A stretch of 9,214 bases of DNA from Lachnospiraceae bacterium (GCA_900771955.1 CAAGPW010000140.1:1-9214), one strand, 5' to 3'; numbered from the stretch's first letter, positions 1 through 6,245 are shown. Numbers and translations: made by a program. The notes: generated by a model not told the origin, from the letters alone.

Positions 1-310
1 AAAGGCATCTGTTCACGATTTTATTGAAAGCCTGCCAAACGGATATGACACCAAAGTCGGAGAACTTGGCGATACGCTTTCCGGCGGGGAAAGACAGAGG
101 ATCGGGCTTGCACGCGTGTTTTTGCATGATGCCCCGTTTATTCTGCTCGATGAACCAACCAGTAATCTTGACAGCTTAAATGAGGCAGTCATCTTACAGT
201 CGCTTGCAAAAGAGCGTGGTAAAAAGACGGTGGTATTAGTGTCACACCGGTCATCCACGATGCGGATCGCGGATCAGGTCTATTCTGTGGAACATGGGAG
301 GATGAGCTGA
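1..310 (+). CDS. ABC exporter ATP-binding domain, C-terminal fragment
   Basis: This is the end of an ABC transporter gene whose start lies upstream of the window; reading begins at base 2 and 102 residues are visible. They cover the second half of a nucleotide-binding domain: signature LSGGE (fragment residues 26-30), Walker B FILLDEP (46-52, catalytic Glu51), D-loop SNLD (54-57) and switch His82 in SHRSSTM. The form 'SLPNGYDTKVGE...LSGGERQRIGLARVFL' is typical of exporters with a fused permease and ATPase, and the tail 'STMRIADQVYSVEHGRMS' recalls CydC-like heme/thiol exporters, but the membrane domain is not in view and the substrate cannot be assigned. Its TGA overlaps the next gene's ATG by one base (TGATG), indicating translational coupling with the YgbA-family gene. 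Confidence 0.9.
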   Translation, partial: KASVHDFIESLPNGYDTKVGELGDTLSGGERQRIGLARVFLHDAPFILLDEPTSNLDSLNEAVILQSLAKERGKKTVVLVSHRSSTMRIADQVYSVEHGRMS

Positions 311-684
311 TGTACGATACGGAAAGTAAGCGCGAGCGCGAAAAAGAACTGGTTTCGGAAATGATCGCACTTTACTGTAAAAAGCAGCACCATACGAAGA
401 TCAGACGGAAAAAGGGGGGACGTTTGGAAGGAGAGCTCTGCCCGGAATGCAGGGAACTTGCGGAATATGCGCGTGCCCGCAGCGACAGATGTCCGTTTAT
501 GGAGACAAAAACCTTTTGTTCCAATTGCAGGGTGCACTGTTATAAACCGGAGATGAGAGAAAAAATCCGCAAAGTCATGCGCTTTGGCGGCCCGAGAATG
601 CTCCTTTATCATCCGATCCCGGCACTGCGCCATGTGATCGAGAGCAGGAGAGAGAAGAAAGAACAAAAAAATGATAAAAAATAG
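310..684 (+). CDS. ygbA: YgbA / nitrous-oxide-stimulated-promoter family protein
   Basis: A 124-aa soluble, basic, cysteine-rich protein. The core matches my memory of the YgbA family (Pfam 'nitrous oxide-stimulated promoter'): an N-terminal helix containing 'EMIALYCKKQHH' (residues 17-28), C-P-E-C (44-47), Cys61, then Cys70, Cys73 and Cys77 in 'CSNCRVHCYKP', followed by 'MREKIRKVMRFGGPRMLLYHP' in the C-terminal third. The six cysteines at 44, 47, 61, 70, 73 and 77 look like a metal or redox centre; that is inference. In E. coli, ygbA belongs to the nitric-oxide-responsive NsrR regulon; its biochemical role is not settled to my knowledge. It starts on the stop codon of the preceding ABC gene, so the two are co-translated and may share a stress function. 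The last 15 residues are a charged Lys/Glu tail. Confidence 0.88.
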   Translation: MYDTESKREREKELVSEMIALYCKKQHHTKIRRKKGGRLEGELCPECRELAEYARARSDRCPFMETKTFCSNCRVHCYKPEMREKIRKVMRFGGPRMLLYHPIPALRHVIESRREKKEQKNDKK

Positions 685-697
685 CCATTACCGTCCC

Positions 698-758
698 TTG
701 ATTTTTCAAGATAGTTTTGATACTCTAATCTAAGTTAGCAAAGACTAACGAAGAGTGT
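698..758 (+). promoter_or_regulatory. Candidate eno promoter with inverted repeat
   Basis: A TCTAAT hexamer (724-729, five of six -10 consensus bases) is the best -10 candidate upstream of eno. TTGATT (698-703) could be its -35 but the spacer would be 20 bp; TTGATT with TACTCT (721-726) gives 17 bp but a poor -10. Immediately downstream, GTTAG (734-738) and CTAAC (745-749) form an inverted repeat around a 6-base centre, flanked by a second pair of arms ATACTCT (720-726) and AGAGTGT (752-758, one G-U pair). The repeat sits where transcription would start, so it could be a repressor site or a small RNA hairpin. No regulator can be named. Confidence 0.3.
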
Positions 759-804
759 AAATCATATGACAGACTCCGGGAGAGTAACTGCTGAATGCTT
801 TCCT

Positions 805-835
805 TTCCGCCGGGAATTGGAGCTTCCCGGCGGAA
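805..835 (+). other. Strong hairpin in the eno leader
   Basis: TTCCGCCGGGAA (805-816) pairs perfectly with TTCCCGGCGGAA (824-835), giving a 12-bp GC-rich stem with a 7-base loop. The sequence after it is GGATTTCTGTC, too interrupted for a convincing intrinsic terminator, and there is no T-run on the minus strand either. It ends 19 bases before the eno Shine-Dalgarno AAGGAG (855-860). It may be a leaky terminator for the upstream YgbA operon, a 5' stabilising structure or an attenuator. Confidence 0.6.
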
Positions 836-869
836 GGATTTCTGTCAATAACGGAAGGAGTATTTTAGA

Positions 870-2168
870 ATGAATTATCTTGAAATCGAGAAAGTAATCG
901 GACGCGAAATTTTAGACTCCAGAGGAAACCCAACGGTAGAGGCTGAGGTAACACTGGTAGATGGTACGATCGGCAGAGGAATGGCACCGAGTGGAGCGTC
1001 TACTGGAGAATTCGAAGCATTGGAACTGCGTGACGGTGACAAGGCAAGATATCTTGGCAAGGGCGTGGAGAAGGCTGTAAATAATATCAATACGATCATT
1101 AACGATACACTCTGCGGCATGGACGCATCTGACATCTATGCGGTAGATGCTGCTATGTTTAAAGCAGACGGAACCAAGGACAAATCCAAACTCGGAGCAA
1201 ATGCGATCCTTGCAGTTTCCATTGCATGTGCAAGAGCGGCAGCAGAATCACTTGACATTCCGCTTTATCGTTTCTTCGGCGGAATCTCCGGAAACAGACT
1301 TCCGGTTCCGATGATGAACATTGTAAACGGAGGCTGCCATGCACTTTCTTCCGGACTTGACGTACAGGAATTCATGATCATGCCGGTTGGAGCACCTTCT
1401 TTCAAAGAATGCTTGAGATGGTGCGCGGAAGTATTCCATGCGCTGGCATCTATCTTAAAAGACAGAGGACTTGCAACATCGGTTGGTGACGAAGGTGGAT
1501 TTGCACCTGCACTGAAATCCGATGAGGAAGCGATCGAAACAATTCTTGAAGCGGTAAAGAAAGCCGGTTATGAGCCTGGTAAAGATTTCAAAATTGCCAT
1601 GGATGCGGCATCTTCTGAGTGGAAGACCGGAAAAGTCGGAGAATACAAGCTGCCGAAGGCAGGCACGGTATTTACATCCGATGAACTGATCGCACACTGG
1701 AAAGGCCTGGTAGAGAAATATCCGATCATCTCCATTGAAGATGCACTGGATGAGGAAGACTGGGAAGGCTGGAAGAAGCTTACCGCAGAGCTTGGCGATA
1801 AGGTTCAGTTAGTCGGTGATGACTTATTCGTTACCAATACCGAGCGTCTTGCAAAGGGTATTTCCCTTGGCTGCGGAAATTCTATCCTGATCAAATTAAA
1901 TCAGATCGGTTCTGTATCCGAAACACTTGAAGCGATCAAAATGGCTCACAAGGCAGGCTATACAGCAATCGCTTCCCACCGTTCCGGAGAGACAGAGGAT
2001 ACGACCATCGCTGATCTTGCAGTAGCACTTAATACCTGCCAGATCAAGACAGGTGCACCGAGCAGAACAGAGCGTGTTGCAAAATACAACCAGCTTTTAC
2101 GTATTGAAGAAGAACTTGGAGCTGCTGCGGTATATCCGGGAATGGGCGCATTCAACGTAAATAACTAA
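870..2168 (+). CDS. eno: Enolase (phosphopyruvate hydratase)
   Basis: A 432-aa full-length cytoplasmic enolase that interconverts 2-phosphoglycerate and phosphoenolpyruvate in glycolysis. All catalytic landmarks are present: mobile loop SGASTG (41-46), His157 in NGGCHA, Glu208 in GDEGG, magnesium ligands Asp245, Glu290 and Asp317, base Lys342 in the LIKLNQIGS signature, His370-Arg371-Ser372, and Lys393. The ATG is preceded by AAGGAG at 9-bp spacing, and the N-terminus (IEKVIGREILDSRGNPTVE) aligns with the normal family start. The loop after His157 reads ALSSGLD, about one residue longer than the common HADN-type form and with Ser in place of the usual Asn. The gene is apparently monocistronic: a long leader upstream and a strong terminator downstream. 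Codon use is biased as expected for a highly expressed gene. Confidence 0.98.
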   Translation: MNYLEIEKVIGREILDSRGNPTVEAEVTLVDGTIGRGMAPSGASTGEFEALELRDGDKARYLGKGVEKAVNNINTIINDTLCGMDASDIYAVDAAMFKADGTKDKSKLGANAILAVSIACARAAAESLDIPLYRFFGGISGNRLPVPMMNIVNGGCHALSSGLDVQEFMIMPVGAPSFKECLRWCAEVFHALASILKDRGLATSVGDEGGFAPALKSDEEAIETILEAVKKAGYEPGKDFKIAMDAASSEWKTGKVGEYKLPKAGTVFTSDELIAHWKGLVEKYPIISIEDALDEEDWEGWKKLTAELGDKVQLVGDDLFVTNTERLAKGISLGCGNSILIKLNQIGSVSETLEAIKMAHKAGYTAIASHRSGETEDTTIADLAVALNTCQIKTGAPSRTERVAKYNQLLRIEEELGAAAVYPGMGAFNVNN

Positions 2169-2206
2169 TCGGATGATGGAAATGATTTTGACGAGAGACA
2201 GATAAA

Positions 2207-2249
2207 AAGAGGCAGTAAGGAAGCAAAATCCGCTTCCCTACTGCCTTTT
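2207..2249. terminator. Bidirectional intrinsic terminator, eno / Nudix gene
   Basis: GGCAGTAAGGAAGC (2211-2224) and GCTTCCCTACTGCC (2232-2245) form a 14-bp stem with a single A-C mismatch and a 7-base loop. It is followed by TTTT on the plus strand, and on the minus strand by TCTTTTTATC. It therefore serves both eno and the converging Nudix gene. Confidence 0.88.
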
Positions 2250-2271
2250 GCAATGGCGACGAGGAAAATGT

Positions 2272-2772
2272 TCAGTCGAAGACAGCTTTTATACTGTCAT
2301 AATGTAAAAAGATACCCTGATCGGCATATGCCCGGATCTCGGAGAGTGTGGCGAAGGAAAAACCTGAGGTTTCCGCTTCCTGCAGTTTTACATCTGTTTT
2401 ATCGATGTCCATGGTAAATTTGTAGACATCCACAAAATAGTTGTTTTTTTCTTCCGGGTTGACCCGCTTGTAGGAAAACGCGTAGCCGCCGTCTGCACCG
2501 GTCACATCAATGCCGGTCTCCTCGAGGATCTCACGCTTTACGGCATCGGCGGAGCTTTCTCCGGCAACGACACCGCCACCCGGAACTTCCCACCATCCGG
2601 CAGCCCATTCCTTGTCGAGCTTGCGGCGGGTGATCAGGTAAGTGCCGTCCGGGCGCTTTATCACGCCAAGCACGGTTAAGTGAAATTCATCCGGCTTCAT
2701 ATTCCAGTCGTTGCGTTTCATGGTGTGTCCGGTTTTTTCTTTGTTTTCGTTATAAATATCCCATAATTCCAT
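2272..2772 (-). CDS. Nudix hydrolase
   Basis: A 166-aa protein with a perfect Nudix box G-x5-E-x7-REILEETGI at residues 66-88, the magnesium-binding catalytic motif for hydrolysing nucleoside-diphosphate-linked substrates. The N-terminus ('ELWDIYNENKEKTG...EFHLTVLGVI') resembles the Idi/YfcD-like branch of Nudix proteins; the substrate cannot be read from sequence. The frame stays open upstream to an ATG at 2880, but I chose the internal ATG at 2772. It has AAAGGA at 9-bp spacing, the protein begins in family-like fashion there, and a good minus-strand promoter (2819-2847) lies between the two ATGs, which would leave the longer start outside the transcript. It is transcribed divergently from the ABC operon, with overlapping -35 boxes, and convergently with eno. 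Confidence 0.93.
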   Translation of the reverse strand: MELWDIYNENKEKTGHTMKRNDWNMKPDEFHLTVLGVIKRPDGTYLITRRKLDKEWAAGWWEVPGGGVVAGESSADAVKREILEETGIDVTGADGGYAFSYKRVNPEEKNNYFVDVYKFTMDIDKTDVKLQEAETSGFSFATLSEIRAYADQGIFLHYDSIKAVFD

Positions 2773-2818
2773 TTTTATTTTTCCTTTGCTGTAAAAAAAT
2801 TGCGAAACACTACAATTA

Positions 2819-2847
2819 ATTTTAACAGTATTTTTTAGAATTGACAA
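2819..2847 (-). promoter_or_regulatory. Promoter of the Nudix gene
   Basis: Read on the minus strand: -35 TTGTCA (2847-2842, five of six consensus), a 17-bp spacer, then -10 TAAAAT (2824-2819, five of six) preceded by TGT, an extended -10. Predicted start near 2812 gives a 40-base leader before the ATG at 2772. The -35 shares five bases with the -35 of the opposing promoter. Confidence 0.72.
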
Positions 2848-2868
2848 CGGTTGTATTTCTGATATAAT
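2841..2868 (+). promoter_or_regulatory. Promoter P1 of the ABC/FtsX operon
   Basis: TTGACA (2841-2846), a 16-bp spacer and TATAAT (2863-2868), both perfect consensus hexamers, with the extended -10 dinucleotide TG at 2860-2861. Predicted start is near 2875, inside the downstream inverted repeat, leaving a leader of about 49 bases before the ATG at 2924. This strength of promoter makes sense if the site is normally repressed. Confidence 0.88.
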
Positions 2869-2872
2869 ACAA

Positions 2873-2900
2873 TCAAACATATGAACAATTATTCAAATAT
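2873..2900 (+). promoter_or_regulatory. Operator O1, ArsR/SmtB-type inverted repeat
   Basis: TCAAACATATGAA (2873-2885), a 6-base centre CAATTA, then TTCAAATAT (2892-2900). The core TGAA-N6-TTCA with A/T-rich flanks is the pattern recognised by ArsR/SmtB-family metal sensors. It starts 4 bp after the -10 box and covers the predicted start site, so a bound repressor would block initiation. The left arm is identical to that of O2 (5954-5966); the right arm is imperfect (seven of nine bases symmetrical). The likely ligand is the repressor encoded at 8249-8611 (inference). Confidence 0.72.
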
Positions 2901-2923
2901 AAATATAGAAGGGAGAGAACGTT

Positions 2924-3622
2924 ATGTTTTTGGAGATTCATGAGTTAAAAAAAGGTTACGGAAGCGGTGAGAACCGTACGGAGGTATTGCAGGGCATTGA
3001 TTTTACGGTGAACAAAGGAGAGATCTGCGTGCTGCTCGGACCTTCCGGTTCCGGAAAATCCACGCTGCTTAATATCATAGGAGGAATCGATACGGCGGAT
3101 GGCGGTTATGTATCGGTCAATGGAGAAAAGACCAGGGATATGAACGAAAAGACGTTGACACGTTATCGCAGAAAACATCTGGGTTATGTATTCCAGATGT
3201 ACAATCTGATCCCGAATCTGAATGTAAAGGAAAATATTGAGGTCGGCGCTTATTTAAGTGACAGCCCGCTTGACATTGATGACCTGCTTCATACCCTGGG
3301 GCTGTATGAGCACAGACACAAGCTGCCGAACCAGCTTTCCGGCGGACAGCAGCAGCGTACCTCGATCGGGCGTGCCATTGTCAAAAACCCGGATATCCTG
3401 CTCTGTGATGAGCCGACCGGAGCGCTCGATTACCACACGTCAAAAGAGATCTTAAAACTGATCGAGGATGTCAATAAAAAATATGGAAATACGGTCATCA
3501 TGGTAACGCACAATGACGCGATCAAAAATATGGCAGACCGCGTAGTCAAGCTGCGTGATGGCGCAATACGGAAAAATTACTGCAACGAGACAAAGATCGC
3601 GGCAGAAGATCTGGAATGGTAA
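2924..3622 (+). CDS. ABC transporter ATPase, MacB/LolD type
   Basis: A 232-aa cytoplasmic nucleotide-binding subunit. Walker A GPSGSGKST (39-47), Q-loop Gln91 in FQMYNLIP, signature LSGGQ (138-142), Walker B ILLCDEP with catalytic Glu163, D-loop GALD (166-169) and switch His196 are all present, so it should be active. 'GYVFQMYNLIPNLNVKENI' and 'DEPTGALD' are hallmarks of the MacB/LolD/FtsE group, which drives FtsX-fold permeases by mechanotransmission instead of moving substrate through a channel. The start has a GAAGGGAGAG ribosome site. It ends 13 bases before the permease gene and is clearly co-transcribed with it from P1. It is the first gene behind operator O1, which ties its expression to the metal-sensor site. 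The substrate is unknown. Confidence 0.95.
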   Translation: MFLEIHELKKGYGSGENRTEVLQGIDFTVNKGEICVLLGPSGSGKSTLLNIIGGIDTADGGYVSVNGEKTRDMNEKTLTRYRRKHLGYVFQMYNLIPNLNVKENIEVGAYLSDSPLDIDDLLHTLGLYEHRHKLPNQLSGGQQQRTSIGRAIVKNPDILLCDEPTGALDYHTSKEILKLIEDVNKKYGNTVIMVTHNDAIKNMADRVVKLRDGAIRKNYCNETKIAAEDLEW

Positions 3623-3635
3623 AGGGGGAGAACGT

Positions 3636-5903
3636 ATGAAAAATCCATTACGCAAACGCCTGCCCAAAGAACTGGTCGGTGATCTTTCAAAGTATCTGGT
3701 CGTATTTTTGTTTATGACGCTTACGATCGGCATGATCTCCGGATTCCTTGTGGCGGATGACAGCATGTTACAGGCATACGATGAGAGTTTTGAAAAATAC
3801 AACATTGAGGATGGAAACTTTACGCTTGCGGCAGAAGCGGATGATGCACTGATCGATGAGATCGAAAAATCAGATGTCACGGTCTATGAACATTTTTATC
3901 TGGAACAGAAAACCGAAAAAGGGGTAGACAGTACCCTGCGCATCTTTAAAGAGAGAGACAAGGTAGACCTGGTGTGCCTGATGGACGGAAAAATGCCGGC
4001 ATCAGAGGATGAGATCGCGCTTGACCGTATGTACGCGAAAAATAATGACCTCGCAACCGGGGATGCGGTTACCATAGGCGGCACGGAGTATACCATTTCC
4101 GGCCTGGTGGCACTTTCGGATTACAGCGCGCTTTTTTCAAACAACGGGGATATGATGTTTGATGCGGTGAAATTCGGTGTCGCGATTGTGACCGAGGACG
4201 GATTTGACAGCTTTGATTCCGATGCCATCCGCTACAATTACGCATGGAAATATGACAAAGCACCGAAAAATGATACAAAAGCAAAGGATATGGGAACAGA
4301 TCTGATGGAGGATGTGGCGACAGCCGCTGCAATGGATGGAAATGCCCTGACCGGATTTCTCCCGGCGTACACCAATTCAGCCATTCATTTTACCGGTGAT
4401 GACATTGGCGGCGACCGCTCGACGATACTCACGCTGCTCTACATCGTGATCGTGATCATGGCATTTGTTTTCGGCGTGACGACGAACAATACGATCGTAA
4501 AGGAAGCGGGCGTGATCGGTACGCTCCGTGCGTCCGGTTATACGAAAGGTGAACTGTTAAGACATTATATCAGCCTTCCGATCTTTGTGACTTTTATCGC
4601 TGCGGTCATCGGAAATATACTGGGATACAGTGTATTTAAGGATGTGTTTGCAGGGGTGTATTATAACAGCTACAGTCTGCCGACCTATGTAACCAGATGG
4701 AATGCGCAGGCGTTTGTGCTGACAACGGTTGTGCCGCTTATTATCATGCTGGTGGTAAACGTTGCGCTGATCGCCCACAAACTGCAGTTATCCCCGCTTA
4801 ACTTCCTGCGGCGCGACTTAAAAAAGACAAAGCGGAAAAAGGCAGTGCGCCTGCCGCATTTTAAATTTTTCAACCGTTTCCGTCTGCGGATCATTTTCCA
4901 GAACAGCGCGAGCTATGTGACACTTGCGGTCGGGATCTTATTTGCCAATATCCTTTTAATGTTCGGTCTTATGATGGTTCCGCTTTTGAATCATTATCAG
5001 GGCGAAGTTTTAGATCATATGATCGCGGATTACCAGTACATCTTAAAAACTCCGGTGGAGACTGAAAATAACGCGGCGGAGACATACTGCGTGTCCACAT
5101 TAAAAACAGTATTTGAAGACAAAGAGAGCGATGAAGTGACAGCATACGGAATTGAACCGGACAGCGCGTATGTGGATGTCACACTGCCGGATGAAGGAGT
5201 GCTTATCTCTGACAGCTATGCAGATAAGTACCGTTTAAAAGAAGGGGATACGGTCCGCTTAAAAGAGGCATATGGAAATAAAAAATACGAGTTTGAGGTA
5301 AAAGGGATCTATACTTACCCGGCGGGGCTGTGTATATTTATGGATATCAATGAGTACCGGGATGTGTTTGAAAAGGACGCAGACTATTTTAACGGATATT
5401 TTTCGGATGAAAAGTTAAACGATATCCCGAAAGAAAATATCGCATCAACCGTGACGGAGGATGATCTGACCAAGATCTCAAGACAGCTTGATGTTTCCAT
5501 GGGAGATATGTTCCAGGTGATCAATATATTTGCAATAGTGATGTTTGCCCTGCTCGTATATCTTCTGACCAAACTGATCATTGAAAAGAATACGACATCG
5601 ATCTCCATGGTAAAAATACTGGGGTACGACAACCGGGAGATCGGAAAACTGTATCTCACGGCGACGACCTGGGTTGTGGTGTGCAGTATCGCCTTAAGCA
5701 TACCGGTATCTTATCTGCTGATCGAGCTTATTTACCGCAGCATGATGGCGGACTTCCACGGCTGGCTTATGATGTATGTCGCGCCTAAGGTATACGTGGA
5801 GATGTTTGTACTCGGACTGATCGTTTACTTTGTTGTGGCGTTCTTCCAGATGGCGCGCATCCGCAAAGTCCCGATGGATGAGGCTTTGAAAAATGTAGAA
5901 TAA
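3636..5903 (+). CDS. FtsX-like ABC transporter permease
   Basis: A 755-aa membrane protein, partner of the preceding ATPase. About eight membrane segments can be read: 21-40, 264-283, 312-332, 360-380, 428-449, 627-648, 676-700 and 718-738. A large extracytoplasmic domain follows segment 1 (about 41-262) and a second lies between segments 5 and 6 (about 450-626), i.e. two FtsX units in one chain, as in Gram-positive lantibiotic/antimicrobial-peptide or lipoprotein-type transporters. 'GVIGTLRASGYTKGELLRHY' (292-311) and 'SMVKILGYDNREIGKLYL' (657-674) are the two coupling-helix regions. I chose the ATG at 3636, behind GGGGGAG, over an in-frame ATG at 3555 inside the ATPase gene. No His- or Cys-rich metal site is evident; the cysteines are only 114, 485, 566 and 683. 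No terminator is visible after it. Confidence 0.93.
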   Translation: MKNPLRKRLPKELVGDLSKYLVVFLFMTLTIGMISGFLVADDSMLQAYDESFEKYNIEDGNFTLAAEADDALIDEIEKSDVTVYEHFYLEQKTEKGVDSTLRIFKERDKVDLVCLMDGKMPASEDEIALDRMYAKNNDLATGDAVTIGGTEYTISGLVALSDYSALFSNNGDMMFDAVKFGVAIVTEDGFDSFDSDAIRYNYAWKYDKAPKNDTKAKDMGTDLMEDVATAAAMDGNALTGFLPAYTNSAIHFTGDDIGGDRSTILTLLYIVIVIMAFVFGVTTNNTIVKEAGVIGTLRASGYTKGELLRHYISLPIFVTFIAAVIGNILGYSVFKDVFAGVYYNSYSLPTYVTRWNAQAFVLTTVVPLIIMLVVNVALIAHKLQLSPLNFLRRDLKKTKRKKAVRLPHFKFFNRFRLRIIFQNSASYVTLAVGILFANILLMFGLMMVPLLNHYQGEVLDHMIADYQYILKTPVETENNAAETYCVSTLKTVFEDKESDEVTAYGIEPDSAYVDVTLPDEGVLISDSYADKYRLKEGDTVRLKEAYGNKKYEFEVKGIYTYPAGLCIFMDINEYRDVFEKDADYFNGYFSDEKLNDIPKENIASTVTEDDLTKISRQLDVSMGDMFQVINIFAIVMFALLVYLLTKLIIEKNTTSISMVKILGYDNREIGKLYLTATTWVVVCSIALSIPVSYLLIELIYRSMMADFHGWLMMYVAPKVYVEMFVLGLIVYFVVAFFQMARIRKVPMDEALKNVE

Positions 5904-5921
5904 AAAAATGGTGAAAACCTA

Positions 5922-5949
5922 TTGACAATGTCGGTGGCGGTGTTATAAT
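5922..5949 (+). promoter_or_regulatory. Promoter P2 of the metal-efflux operon
   Basis: TTGACA (5922-5927), a 16-bp spacer and TATAAT (5944-5949), with TG at 5941-5942 as an extended -10. The geometry is the same as P1, with both hexamers perfect. Predicted start near 5956 lies within the following palindrome. It begins only 18 bases after the permease stop codon. Confidence 0.9.
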
Positions 5950-5952
5950 AAA

Positions 5953-5986
5953 CTCAAACATATGAATAAATGTTCATATGTTTGAG
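5953..5986 (+). promoter_or_regulatory. Operator O2, perfect 14-bp inverted repeat
   Basis: CTCAAACATATGAA (5953-5966) and TTCATATGTTTGAG (5973-5986) are perfect reverse complements around TAAATG. The core TGAA-N6-TTCA matches ArsR/SmtB-type operators, and the outer CTCAAA/TTTGAG resembles the cad operator bound by CadC as I remember it. It overlaps the predicted start of P2. The part downstream of the start would also fold as a hairpin at the 5' end of the mRNA. Confidence 0.88.
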
Positions 5987-6019
5987 ACAAAAATAAAAAG
6001 AAAAGTGAGGAATCATACG

Positions 6020-6238
6020 ATGAAAAAAACTTATAAGATTGATGTAGACTGTGCAAACTGTGCGAACAAAATGGAAGAAGCAGCAAAGAACACCGCAGGC
6101 GTAAAGGATGCTACCGTAAACTTCATGACCTTAAAAATGAACGTAGAATTTGAAGAGGGAAAAGATCCGAAGGAAGTAATGCAGGATGTTCTGGCAAACT
6201 GCAAGAAAGTAGAAGACGACTGCGAGATCTTTCTCTAA
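6020..6238 (+). CDS. Free-standing HMA heavy-metal-binding protein
   Basis: A 72-aa protein that is essentially one heavy-metal-associated (HMA, ferredoxin-like) domain, beta-alpha-beta-beta-alpha-beta in order. The metal loop is VDCANC (residues 9-14: Asp10, Cys11, Cys14). Asp before the first Cys is seen in Zn/Cd/Pb-ATPase domains (DCxxC), whereas copper chaperones usually have MTCxxC; this favours zinc or cadmium. Extra cysteines are Cys61 and Cys68, the latter in an acidic DDCE tail that could add ligands. The adjacent P-type ATPase lacks this domain, so the protein probably replaces it in trans, as a metal donor or regulator. The start at 6020 follows GTGAGGA at about 8 bases; the upstream in-frame ATG at 5978 lies inside operator O2 without a ribosome site and is rejected. 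Confidence 0.9.
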   Translation: MKKTYKIDVDCANCANKMEEAAKNTAGVKDATVNFMTLKMNVEFEEGKDPKEVMQDVLANCKKVEDDCEIFL

Positions 6239-6245
6239 AAAGCAG

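Noticed and set aside
280..666. 128-aa minus-strand open frame opposite the YgbA-family gene
   Set aside because: It is a shadow of a recognisable protein family on the other strand, without promoter or ribosome site.
697..710. CTTGA-TTTT-TCAAG as terminator of the YgbA operon
   Set aside because: Five A/T-rich base pairs and only a distant, interrupted T-run are too weak.
685..869. Fluoride riboswitch ahead of eno
   Set aside because: Enolase genes are sometimes under fluoride riboswitches, but the conserved GGNGAUG...CUGAUGACUCCU elements are not present.
2773..2880. Longer start for the Nudix gene at 2880
   Set aside because: A strong minus-strand promoter at 2819-2847 lies inside the extension, the extra residues do not resemble the family, and the ATG at 2772 has a good ribosome site.
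3555..3635. Longer start for the permease inside the ATPase gene
   Set aside because: The extension overlaps the ATPase coding frame and has no ribosome site; the ATG at 3636 follows GGGGGAG and begins a typical cytoplasmic N-terminus before segment 1.
5978..6019. Longer start for the HMA protein at 5978
   Set aside because: That ATG is part of the operator palindrome, lacks a ribosome site, and would add 14 basic residues not found in HMA domains.
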